Source: Parachlorella kessleri | Lineage: Eukaryota; Chlorophyta; Trebouxiophyceae; Chlorellales; Chlorellaceae | Length of the DNA: 64,000 nt | Reading direction: 5' to 3' | Assembly (NCBI GenBank): GCA_001598975.1 | Contig: BBXU01001708.1 | Span: 1 to 64,000, forward strand | Part shown: piece by piece, positions 50,120-60,709 of the stretch | Numbering within the stretch: position 1 is the first letter of the stretch | Layout: each line of letters begins with the position of its first letter | Program-made: the position numbers and the translations under genes | Notes under the pieces: model-generated | What the model was told of the DNA's origin: nothing | Database searches by the model: none | The model's input: only the letters and a program-made list of their open reading frames with translations

Positions 50120-50735
50120 GTAGTGTGCACGCAAGGGTTGCCTGGTTGAGAACGACGATTTGGTGCGAGACGAGGTTGTTGTCTGCTTGGCAGGCTTCTC
50201 GTGGGTATCTGACCTAGAGATACGATGGAGGGGTGCGCCCGCTTCCTTCCTGGACCCTGTCTTTCACTTTCACACCCCTGGCTATTTGCCTGGGGACCAT
50301 CTCGAGCCTTGGGTCACCTGGCTGTCGGCAGGTGGTAATTGTGCACTATTGGTGCACTAAGGGCGAGCTGCCGCACCCTGGTGGGAGACTTTTGAAATGA
50401 GCTGGCAGGCAGGACAGGATGTCGTCTTGCAAGCTGTCGTACTCCTCTTGGACATACCAGCCGGTGCCAACCTGCACAGGCAGGAAAGCTGACCTGTACA
50501 TCCCAGCCGTAAGACAGTCAAAGCCATCCCCCCTCGCCCCCCACACACCATCAACCACCATGGTGCACCACTAAACCAGACCAGACCCTCAAGAGATGAG
50601 CTGGTGTGCCACGTCAGGGTGAGTCAGCTCAGGAACGACATGTCCCTTCCGAGATGTTATACCTTACATACACATGCAGTCCCATCTCCACTGTGCGTCC
50701 CCAGTCTTATCGAAATCTGCTTGCCAAAGCACGTC
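50120..50735. other. Upstream region of F-box/LRR copy 1, itself duplicated
   Basis: No gene. From about 50364 the sequence (GAGCTGCCGCACCCTG onward) is similar to that from about 53551 upstream of copy 2, so the tandem duplication included the 5' flank and probably the promoter. Confidence 0.55.
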
Positions 50736-52890
50736 ATGGCATGCACAGGAGGTGGTGGCAGAAAGCGCACCAGCTTTGCGCTGCTGCCCCACGGTGTAGT
50801 GTCGTACATATACGGCGCGCACTACAAGAACAACAAGGAGGAACTGGCCTTCGTCATAGGCGCCAAGGACAGGTGGGCCCTGAATTCATGATCAGCCCAG
50901 CATTCGACCGACTGATGAGACCTGCTGAAACTCACTACTGACCAACAAGCAAGCGCTTGCTGGACTTTCGCAGGCTGCGGGGGCTCGCGGTTTGCAAGGC
51001 CTGGAGGGCAGAACTTGCTGGCAGCCCCTTGCCTGTCCTCTTGGTGGAGGGCCCTGACCACAGAGGCGAGGACCAGGCACTGAGTGCAGCCTTGGAGTGG
51101 GCAGCACTAGCGCGTCCCCGCATACAGCGGCTTGTGGTGGAGACCAAGGGGTTCTGGACCGCCAAGATGAGGCCTGGCGACGACTTGGATGCCCTTGAGA
51201 GGCAGTTTGGGTTTCCCCCGCCGTAGCACACAGACTGGAGAACGAGAATCAACCCACTAGTGTATGACCTGCTGCGCTCCCTCCAGGATCCGGTGAGTTG
51301 TCTAATGTATGAGTAATAGCAGCAGTCGCCGCGGGCCAAGTCTTGCAAGGCCCGCCTGCCAGCGTCCACAGAGCCTCCTCTGGTTAGTGGGGCTTTGTGC
51401 TTGCAGCCAGCCAAGTGTGAAACAGTAGCTTTCTGCTGCTCCTGCAATGCGGGCTGCCCTGCTTTGCCTTCCCTTACATCCACTGTGGTCTATTGACATG
51501 GGTGGCTCTGATCTGTCAGTGCCTTGTGTGGCTCATGCCTGTTCCTGTAGGAACTGGACGGCAGGCGCTCACAACAGCTGCTGGAGCTGCACGTTCGCAC
51601 CATGCCTGACTACTCTTTGACGCCCGCATGGCCAGTTGCTGCCTTTCCCAACCTCCGGCGGCTCACTGCTTGGCAGTACGGCAATCACTCCACACTTGCA
51701 CCATGGCTGCAGCAGCTGGGGTCGCTTCAGCACCTGCAGGACCTGGATCTCACCCTTCACGACGCCTATAGCTCTTCAGACCTCACGCCCCAGCTGCAGC
51801 TACCTGCCCTGCCGGCTGTGACACGGCTGAGCCTATTCTCTCTGGTGTTCAGCACCACTTTCCACATCTGCCTGGCAAACATACCGTTGCTGTCACAGCT
51901 GGAGATTGGTGGGTATGGCACAGTAGACCTAGCTGGTGACCGGGGCCAGGCAGCTGCCCAAGCAGGTTTAGTTGCCCGCGACAGCGGCAGCAGCAGCAAG
52001 AGCGGCAGCAGCAGCGCCGGGAAGCTCGTGTGGGCCAAGCTGTCAGTGACCCGCCTCATCGCTGACTTTTCGCTGATGCCGGCCCTAGCGCACCTGGAGG
52101 TCACTGTCAGGAGCTTGCCGGAGCTTGAGGGTGCCGCCAGCATCGCGGCAGCCACCGCCCTGACCCAGCTGCGGCTGCTTGACTCCTATGCCCTACCGGA
52201 TTATAGGCGTGCTGCCTGGCCGCTGAAGCTCCTGCGCAGCCTGCCTCCTTCACTGCGAGCCTTGAGCGGGCCTAGCTGGTCTACTGAGCTGGCAGAGGCT
52301 GTAGGCGGGTTGACCCAGCTTCATGCTTTATCTGTGGCTTACCATGGCGAGGAGCCGACAATTCCTCCCCCAGAGGCCCCTCTGTGGCCCTCCCTGCGGG
52401 CGCTTCATATCCCGGCTAACGCAGTGCCCCAGGTGCGAGTGCCAGATGTCGAGCGCAACTTGTCGCTGTCATCATGGCCATGCCGGCACATTGTAAAGTG
52501 TGCAATGCTGACATATTCGAAGGTCGCAGCTGTTAATGGTTGAGCCTGACAGGTGTGCGCTAGATGGCCTACTAGGATACAAGTTGGCATGGTTGCTCGT
52601 ATCCACCCATGCTGCATGTCGCACTTGTCGGGCTGCAGGAACTGAGGCATGCTTCGCGGCTGCAAGTGCTTAGCTTCCGGGCCAACCACTTGAGTGCTGA
52701 CGACCTCTCCCTGCTGGCTACTCTGCCAGCGCTGCGCCACTTGCGGACAGAGGCATTGGGGATTGGCCCACAGGGGGAGGCCACCACCCGGCAGGCTCTA
52801 CAGGGAGCGATGCCGTGGCTGCAATCCATCGACACGGGAGACCTGGGGACGGAGGAGTTCTTCTCTGAGGCAATGGCATTGCTAGGCTGA
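50736..52890 (+). pseudogene. F-box/leucine-rich-repeat gene, copy 1, with in-frame stop
   Basis: Four exons mirror copy 2: 50736-50872, 50974-51292, 51551-52432 and 52639-52890, 530 codons. The N-terminal half has an F-box-like segment (FALLPHGVVSYIY, then DRLRGLAVCKAWRAELAG across the intron). The rest has LRR-like stretches such as FPNLRRLTAWQYG, LQHLQDLDLTLHD, LPALRHLRTEALG. F-box/LRR proteins recruit targets to SCF ubiquitin ligases. At 51224-51226 the codon is TAG (context CCGCCGTAGCACACAGACTGG) where copy 2 has CAG (CCGCAGCACACGGACTGG). The rest of the frame and all splice sites remain intact, so the change is recent, or the result of a sequencing error or a segregating allele. A truncated protein of about 135 aa holding only the F-box region remains possible. 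Confidence 0.7.
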
Positions 52891-53875
52891 ACATCAGTGG
52901 TTGCGAGCCAAGCGTGTGGGTTGTCCGCCAAATTCCGGTCCTTGTGTTGGTGCTGCGCTTGGGGCTCTCTGGCACTTCGCAAGACGCCGTACTGATTTCA
53001 GACGTTGATTTCAGACGTTGGCTTGAGCCACCGAGGGTTTGGTGAAGGCATGCTGTGCTGTGGCGTCGGGTGCAGGGCAAGGCTTCAGGGTCGCTTACCC
53101 GGTCCCTTCCTGTGCCTTGTCTCACTGAAGCCAGGCAGTGCTTGTGCACTATCTGCAGCTTAGGTCCCTGGCAGTTGTGCAATATCAGATCAGATCTTAG
53201 GCACCAAACAGAGCAACTTGCCACCAGCCCCATCACAACAAACAGTTCTCCTCTCAGACTCAGGCTCATTCTGCATCCAGCCCTGTCAGTCCAGTCCAGT
53301 CCAGCCCAGCTCTACTCCCTGTTTGCACTACCTGCCACCCATGCTAAAAACAGTTCTGCTCTCAAACCCTGTTCACGTTACCTGTCACCCTAGCAAAAAA
53401 GACACAAGAGCATCTCTGCATAGACCCCTGTCAGCCCAGTATACCCGTACCTCCTCTCTGATCGCATTACCTGCCACCCTAAATAAGAAACTGCATACAG
53501 TCCAATATGCCCCCACCTCCTATCTGTCCGCATTGCCTCTACCAAATAACTGCGAGCTGCCGCACCCTGCTGCGAACTCGTTTATCCCAGCTGACAGGCA
53601 GGACAGAGTTTCGGCGTGTGGTACTCAACAGGCATGCGACAACTTGCACAGGGCAGGAAAGCTCCTCCTGTTCATCTCAGCAGTGAGACACCAAGTCATC
53701 CTCCCTCAAGCCCCGCTACCTGACCATGGTTAAGCAAACCTCTACATCGCGCTGTGTGCCACGTCAGAGTGACTCAGCTCGGCCCCTCGAGGTTGTGTTC
53801 TACCTTACTCATGCGCTCCTATCCCACTGTACGTCTCAAGTCTCATTCACCACGAAGTTTGCTATAACGCACGTC
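52891..53875. other. Region between F-box/LRR copies
   Basis: No gene. It contains a small tandem GATTTCAGACGTT repeat near 52995-53021, a cluster of dispersed-repeat units (53262-53540) and the duplicated 5' flank of copy 2 (from about 53551). Confidence 0.55.
53262..53540 (+). repeat. Dispersed repeat family, cluster of about four units
   Basis: Imperfect units of about 75-80 bp follow one another. The pattern is CTGCAT.CAG.CCCTGTCAG.CCAGT, then ACCTCCTCTCTG, then CGCATTACCTGCCACCCTA. Copies occur singly elsewhere in the window on either strand. Confidence 0.7.
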
Positions 53876-56268
53876 ATGGAATGCACAAGGGATGTTGGCA
53901 CAAAGTGCACCAGCTTTGCGCTGCTGCCACCTGGTGTAGTGTCATACATATACAGCGTACGCATTAATAGCGTCAATGAGGAACCTGCCTTCGTTATAAG
54001 CGCCAAGGACAGGTGGGCCCTGTGTCATCAGCCAGGCGTTGGACCGGCTGACGCCTGCTGGGATTCACTCACCAGATACAAAGACAATAGGGCACTTGCT
54101 GACTTTCGCAGGCTGCGGGGGCTTGCGGTTTGCAAGGCCTGGAGGGCAGAACTTGCTGGCAGCCCCTTGCCTGAACTCCTGGTGGAGGGACCTGGCCACA
54201 GAGGCGACATTGAAACACCGAGTGCGCCCTTGACGTGGGCAGCACTAGCGCGTCCCCCCATACAGCGGCTTGTGGTGGAGACCAAGGGGTTCTGGACCGC
54301 CACAATAAGGCTTGCCGACGACTTGGACACCCTTGATATGGAGTTCTCTTACCCCACGCCGCAGCACACGGACTGGAGAACGAGGATCAACCCACTAGTG
54401 TATGACCTGTTGCACTCACTCCAAGATCCGGTAGGTTGGCGTTCTGGGTGATTCTAAGCAGCATTCACCACTGGCCACACTTGCACGGACCTTTTGCCAG
54501 CATTTACAGAGATACCTCCGCTGTTTGGAGAGCTCTTTGCCTGGAGCCAGCCAAGTGCGAAACTGTGGCTTTCTGATTGGTCGCGCGGTGCTGCGCGGCA
54601 GATTGCCTTGCCTTGTCTTCCCTTACCTCCACTGAGGTGTAACATTACGGTGGCTCTGACTTGTGGATGGCTCATGCCTTCTCCTGCAGGGACTGGACGG
54701 CAGGTGCTCAGAACCGCTGCTGGAGCTGCACATTCGCATCATGCCTGACTACTCTCGGACGCCCACAATGCCAGTTGCTGGCTTCATCAACCTCCGGCGG
54801 CTCACTGTTTGGCAGTCGGGCGTTCCCTCCACACTTCAACCCTGGTTACAGCAGCTGGGGTCACTTCAGCACCTGCAGGACCTGGATCTCACCCTTCAGG
54901 ACGCAGATAGCCCTTCACAGCTCAAACACCAGCTGCAGCTACCTGCCCTGCCAGCTCTGGCCCGGCTGCACCTATTCTCTTTGGTGTTCAAGTGCACCTT
55001 GCGCATCTGCCTGGCGAGTGTACCGCAGCTGTCGCATCTGGAGGTCAGTGGGTATGGCACAGTGGACCTAGCTGGTGACCAGGGTCATATAGCTCACCAA
55101 GCAGGTTTAGTTGCCGGCAGCAGCGGCGGCAGCGGCGGCGGCTGCAGCGGCGGCAGCGGCGGCAACGGCAGCAGCGGCGGCGGCAGCTGCAGGAGCGCCG
55201 GGAAGCTCGTGTGGGCCAAACTGGCAGGGACGCACCTTATTGCTGACTTTGCGCTGATGCGGGCCCTGGCGCACCTGGAGGTCACCGTCCAGGTGCGGGA
55301 GCTTGACGGTGCCGCCAGCATCGCGGCAGCCTCCGCCCTGACCCAGCTGCGGCTTTTTGACTCGTATGCCCTTCCGGACTACGAGCGTGCTACCTGGCCG
55401 ATGGAGCTGCTGCGTAGCCTGCCTCCTTCACTGCGAGCCCTAAGCGTGCCCAGCTGGTCCAGTGAGCTGGCAGAGGCTGTTGGCGGGTTGACCCAGCTTC
55501 ATGCTTTATCTGTGGCTTACCATGGCGAGGAGCCGAAAATTCCTCCCCCAGAGGCCCCTCTGTGGCCCTCCCTGCGGGCGCTTCATATCCCGGCTAACGC
55601 AGTGCCCCAGGTGCGAGTGCCAGATGTCGAGCGCAACTTGTCGTCGAACTCCATCATGGGCGTGACGGCGCATTGTACAGTGTCTTAAGTACCAAGCTGA
55701 GGGCGTTGGGGCTCATCAGACAGCGTGACAAGTTACAAGGGCATGCCAAGGGGACTGGAGGGCCCTAGAAGTCGAAATTTGGTTTGGTGGTGCTGTCCTG
55801 CCCGAAGCCATGCGTCCTGCTTGCACAGCTGAACAGGCTCCAGTGCTAGAATGGAGTGGGATTTTGTGTGGTGGACTACTGACATGTTGGGACAGTCATA
55901 CCTCACAGCTCTTAATAACAGAGACTAGTGGGAGTGTACTAGGTGGGGTCTATCGGCAACAAAAGTCAGCATGGTTGCTCTTATCCACCCATGCTGCATG
56001 TCACACTTGACGGGTGCAGGAACTGAGGCATGCTTCGCGGCTACAGCTCCTTAGCTTCCGGGATAGCCAATTGAGTGCTGATGTCATCTCCCTGCTGGCT
56101 ACTCTGCCGGCGCTACGACATGTGCGCTACGAGGCATCGGCGAGTTGCTCACAGGGGGAGGCCACCCGGCAGGCTGTACAGCGAGCCGTGCCGTGGCTGC
56201 AATCCATCTGCATTGGAGACCTGGGGGCGGAAGCATTTTTCTCTGAAGCGCTGGCATTGCTAGGCTGA
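53876..56268 (+). CDS. F-box/leucine-rich-repeat protein, copy 2 (intact)
   Basis: Exons 53876-54012, 54112-54430, 54690-55610 and 56020-56268, 541 aa. The order is an F-box-like N-terminus (TSFALLPPGVVSYIY, DRLRGLAVCKAWRAELAG), a linker, then LRR-like segments (FINLRRLTVWQSG, HLQDLDLTLQDA, LPALARLHLFSL, LTQLHALSVAYHGEE, LPALRHVRYEA) ending FFSEALALLG. A Gly/Ser-rich run encoded by GGC/AGC repeats (about 55120-55195) interrupts the repeats and is longer than in copy 1. The likely role is target recognition in an SCF-type ubiquitin ligase; the substrate is unknown. Intron 1 (54013-54111, 99 bp) is open in frame, so a form with 33 extra residues splitting the F-box could be made. TGTAA at 56715 is a candidate polyadenylation signal. 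Confidence 0.8.
55120..55195 (+). repeat. GGC/AGC-rich in-frame coding repeat
   Basis: Imperfect AGCGGCGGC units encode Ser/Gly runs in F-box/LRR copy 2. The matching part of copy 1 (51975-52018) is shorter, so the tract changed length after duplication. Confidence 0.8.
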
Positions 56269-57002
56269 ACAGCACTGGCTGCGAGGCTAGTGCCTGTTTC
56301 GTCTGCCAAGTGTCGGTCCTGTTTTAGTGCTCCAATCGAGGCGCTCTGGCGCATGTACAGGACTACGGACTGATTTGTGGTTGTGTTCGTGAAAGCTGCC
56401 TGGCTTGATGGGATGGCTTAAGGCGTATGAAAGTGGGCTGGAAGCTTCGAAGGGCAGGGCAGCAGAGGGGTGGCTGCGTCCCTCAAGGTTGAAGAGGCGC
56501 CACGCATCCAAACAAGCAGGACAATGCTGGAAACACAGCACGGGGGCCGGGAGTCACAGTTATCGGTGGTGGTCGCATTGCCTGCCACCACTGGTAGCCA
56601 TGCTAGCACTGAAAACAACGTGCGAGAGGGTCTTTGATGGCAGTACTGGCAGGGGCCTGTGCTGGTTTTGGGCGGCCAGAGGGGCTGCAGAAGGGCCCAG
56701 CATGCTAGCATTCATGTAAGGTCATCAGTACATGGGATGTGAGCCATTGGGGAGGCATGGGAAGGTAGCACCGATGCGAGAAAGGTGGGTTCGCCACCCA
56801 CTGCGCAAGGTATCTCTTGAATCCTGCATCCATGCATGCCATTACGTAAACCTAATGACCAAGAGATGTCCCAAGCCAGTATCGATTCATCAGGAGAATC
56901 CTCCAGCCAGACTCGCTTTGAATTGTCATTCCCCTGAAGTGCTTGATAATCCCCACTGCACAGGCGCAGTTACTCTAGCCAGGGACACCCCACTGCACAG
57001 TC
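56269..57002. other. Intergenic region
   Basis: No gene supported. It holds the copy 2 3' UTR and the upstream region of the BAR-like gene. Confidence 0.45.
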
Positions 57003-59019
57003 ATGGGGCTTTTCGGTCCGAAAGTGGCAGCCAACCCCCGGTGCGCAGTTGCGCTCAAGGAGGCAACGGATTTCCTCGCCAGGTTGCAGCGCGTTGAGAA
57101 GGACCTGCGCACGCTCCACAAAACCGCCGATGTAAGGCTGTGCGGAGTGTCAGCTGCACTTTGTTGCCGGCCGTCGAAGTTGTCACCGACTGTGTGTCGC
57201 CGTTGGGGGGGAAGGTGGACGCTCTGGAGCGGTGGCAGGCAAACCCTTACAGGGGTCACAGTCTGCCCAACATGTATGGCCCCCTGTGCCTGCTCCTGCA
57301 GACAACACTGGCAGGCTGCAAGGATGTAATGAATGCACCCCTGCCGCACGTCTATGAGGAGACTGCATCTGCCAGCGGTGGTGCCGTCAAATCACTGGAG
57401 AGCATTGGCGGCCCGGGCTTCTCGCCCGAACAGATGCTGCGGGTACGGGGCCTGCCTTTTTGCTTGGCCTTTTTGCTTGGTGCCTGGACAAGGCTGGTTG
57501 GCTGTTCGAATTCTTCCTTAACTTAGCGCTCTGTCAGCTGTTGAATGTTACGGAAGGATATATGGACGAAGGTGGCCCCTCCCTCTGCTATGTAGTGGCC
57601 TAGCCTCTGTGTTTGTGAGTTGACCACTCCTGAACCTGGGCTTCCGGTTGAGCTTTGGCGCTGCTCCGTCTCACCAAGGGTTGTCTGCGTTGCAGTACAC
57701 AGTGGAGCTGAACCAAGCCATGCAGAGTCAGGTGAGCACCCGGGCACCCATTACCAAGTGTGTGACACATCATATGCTCTCTGTGCATATCACGATGTGC
57801 ACATCCAGTCACATGCATCAGTGACATCAGCCCTCAGTCCAGGGTATTTAAATGCGCCCACATGTGGTTGCTTCGTGGTGCAGGTGTTTGCGCCGCTGCA
57901 GCAGTGGGCCAATAGCCACAAGGATGCCGTGGTAAGTTGCTAGTTCCCCACGCCTTGATTGCTCGTAGGCGTCCAACAGAAGTAGGTGGCTTATTTGGCA
58001 CCTACCCGTCGCCCTGGCTCCTACCGAGCCAGCGACACTCACCCCAAGGGTTTCCTGGCAGCCCTTTTGCTCTCCTTTTGGTGCCTCTTAAGTTTGGTGA
58101 GTGCACAGCAACAGTGCTCGCGTCCGGCCTGCTCGCCTGGGTGCAGCTGCGACAAAAGAACGTGGACAAGCTGTGGGCGGAGGTGGATGCGCGGCGGACC
58201 AAGGTCCAGGGGCTCAAGGACAATGTGGACAAGCTGCGCGGCAAGGTAGGTAGGAGGAGCAGCGGCGGGCTGTGCGCGTGGCTAACATCTTCTCTTACCA
58301 GCTAGAGATGGCCTGGTGGTCGCAGCTATGCTGGAACCCCTGCCAAGGGCGCGTCCAAGTGTATTATGAAGACACTCGTATAGCATGGGCTCCCTCTTAA
58401 TCCCCAGGATGCCCCTGTCCCCTCCCTCACCATGCAAGCTCCGTGTGTGCTCTCCCGCCCTCCCAACCCAACCCAACCCCTGGTTGCAGGGTGACGCCAA
58501 GTCTGCTCTCAAGCTTGAGGAGGCCACCAAGACGCTGCAGCACAAGGAGGCCAAGCTTACCTGTAAGTGGCCCTGGCATGGTGGTGGTGGCTTAGTGCTT
58601 GGTGACAGCTGGCTAGCTTGCTGAGTGCCGGTCGGCGGCCCTACAGCCCAGCCCGCAGCATCACCGGCCTGTGGCCTACTGCTCACGTTGGGCTCCACCA
58701 CGTGATGCCAAGAAACATCTTGAGGGCACCGAGCTAAACTTAGTCCTGTACCTGTCTGTGTGTCACTGCGCGATGTTGGGGAAGGGCCGGCTTCGAAACA
58801 AATCCTGCAGTCAGTGAAGGTGCCGCGGTTTGTGTGTGCAGTGGCCACCGCCCGGTATGAGGAGGAGGAGGCTGAGCAGTACGCCAAGCTGTGCGTGCTC
58901 ATTAAGGACGCCGTCTTCCTGCGGGCATTCATTAAGACGGCACTGGCTCAGGTGGGTCCCGGGCGCACGTCTGCACTCTGAGACTTAATTCTCTGAGACT
59001 CAACTGGACAGCTTGCAGC

Positions 59020-59052
<33 letters not shown>

Positions 59053-59689
59053 CTGGCAGGGGGTTCGCCCTGTCTTCCTTGCCCCTGCCCTGGGCCAGTC
59101 TGCTGTGCACCACCTCCCCCCCCCCCCAGCCGCCGCCTGCAATCCGCACCGCGCCCACCACAACGCCTGGCTGCACATCGTAGCCCGTCCGTCCGTCCGT
59201 CTGTCTGCCCGTAACCTGCCCTGCAAAGTTACTGCTGCGTGTGCGCTTGTGCAGATAGCCCAGGCGTTGTCGGGGGCCAGCGAGTCCATGGTCACCTTCC
59301 TCCCTGAGGACCCCGGCCAGCAGGCGGCCCTCTCGCAGCAGCAGGCGGCTGTGGCCGTGTCGGGCATGCCCCCCCAGGCCCCCGTCCAGATGGCCCTGGT
59401 GCACCAGAACACCATGGGCGGCCCCGGCGCCGGCGCCGGTGGGGGCTACCCCCAGGGCGCCGCCGCCATGGGCCCCGGCGGGGGCCCCACCATGGTGGCG
59501 CACCAGCAGTCCATGGTGGCGCACCCGCAGCCGGGTGGTGTGGTGCGGCAGCCGTCGCAGGACGTGGGCGCCGCGCAGGCGTGGGGCCCGGGGGGCCAGA
59601 TGGCCGCCGGGGCGCCGCCGCCGGGTGCAGGGATGGGGGCCTACGGCCGGAGCTTTGGCCGGTCGCCAACCATGTCGGCTCAGCAGTGA
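57003..59689 (+). CDS. BAR-like coiled-coil protein with Gly/Pro/Gln-rich tail
   Basis: Eight exons: 57003-57131, 57302-57442, 57696-57731, 57884-57931, 58147-58245, 58490-58562, 58842-58951 and 59255-59689, about 356 aa. It starts MGLFGPKV. Helical segments follow, rich in charged heptads: FLARLQRVEKDLRTLHKTAD, YTVELNQAMQSQVFAPLQQW, LRQKNVDKLWAEVDARR, KSALKLEEATKTLQHKEAKL, ARYEEEEAEQYAKLCVLI. This spacing is typical of BAR domains, which bind and bend membranes. The tail after about residue 230 is low complexity (Gly, Pro, Gln, Met) and ends MSAQQ. Exon 2 could start at 57215 instead of 57302, adding 29 residues, but the 57302 acceptor has the better pyrimidine tract. The BAR assignment rests on helix pattern, so a related coiled-coil family is possible. 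Confidence 0.75.
59020..59052 (+). repeat. TGA/ATG trinucleotide microsatellite
   Basis: About eleven ATG/TGA triplets in the last intron of the BAR-like gene (58952-59254). Confidence 0.95.
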
Positions 59690-60709
59690 CCCGGCTGCCA
59701 AGCGGAGCTTGCTCTGGGGGCAAGCAGTGGGTGTTGCCTGTAGGCAGGCGGTGGGACGGCTGGCTTGGCTAGGTTAGCAGTCAGTGGCTGGGGTGGCTAC
59801 CACTGGGGCAGATGGGCACACTGGAGACGTGGATGGAGGTTGGTGCGTGGTGGTAGGGGCGTGGAACGGGGGTTTGGGTTTTGGTGAAGGTGGTAGGAAT
59901 GCGAACAGAGGTGAGGTAGGTTCGTACTGGACTGACAGGGCTGTTTGCATTTGTGCTCGGCTACTTATTGGCTGGATGCCAGTTGTTAGCTGGGGTGCTG
60001 GCTGGTGAGGTGTTGCTAGGTGCAGCAAAATGTGGAGGGCAGCTTTTTGCTCGGTGGTTGCGTAGGCACTGTCGCAGGCTCGGCATGCGTGCTACCGGAA
60101 AGCCAGCGCAACGGGCCATGTGCCTCTCTCTCGTGACAGATACCGCAGGTTGCCGCTGACTTGTGCTGCATTCCATTTTGATCAAGTTAACATATTGTGG
60201 CGCTGTGCTTTGCGTCATTTCTTTGCATCAGCACTTATCCTGTTTCAGATCCCAATCCGCTTGCTTGTCTTTTGGTGGGAAGCTTTGGCCTGCCCGCTGC
60301 AAGGGTTGACCAAGTGGTCTCTTGCTCAAGCTGTGTGTGCTGCCTTTGTGCGATTGCGGCACAGGCCTCTGGGCTGTTGTGCTACAGGCGTTTGTGTGAC
60401 TGTGTGTGTTGACCCTTGGTTGCTGAGTTGTACATTGCCCATTCCCTCCCATCACCTCATCTTTGTGATGATTGACATCCACCTCTCCTAGCTCAACATT
60501 CCATCACACAGAGGATACCAGACTTCGAGTTGCAGGGTGAAGGGCATCTGGCTTGTGTATGACCGTGATTTCTCACAGGCACAGTAATTGAAATGAGTCC
60601 AGTCATGAAATGCCTGCCTGCGTGCCTGCCTATATCAAGTGCGAACACTGGCCCCTTTTCAACTCTGATTATCAGAAGCCTGAAGGGCCCCTGCGCCACC
60701 AGCTAGGCT
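59690..60709. other. Convergent 3' region, BAR-like and TMEM14-like genes
   Basis: No gene supported. A reverse copy of the dispersed repeat lies at about 59878-59965. Confidence 0.45.
59878..59965 (-). repeat. Dispersed repeat family, copy C
   Basis: On the minus strand it reads TGCAAACAGCCCTGTCAG then TCCAGTACG, CTCACCTCTGTTCGCATTCC and TACCACC, as in the 53262-53540 units. Confidence 0.65.

Noticed and set aside
57215..57301. Earlier start of exon 2 in the BAR-like gene
   Set aside because: The acceptor GGGGAAG follows a G-run with no pyrimidine tract. The acceptor at 57301 is far stronger and also keeps the frame. Kept as an alternative only.
59000..59701. Minus-strand open frame of 233 codons rich in His, Arg and Gly
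   Set aside because: It is antisense to the low-complexity tail exon of the BAR-like gene and includes the microsatellite as poly-His. No family resemblance.
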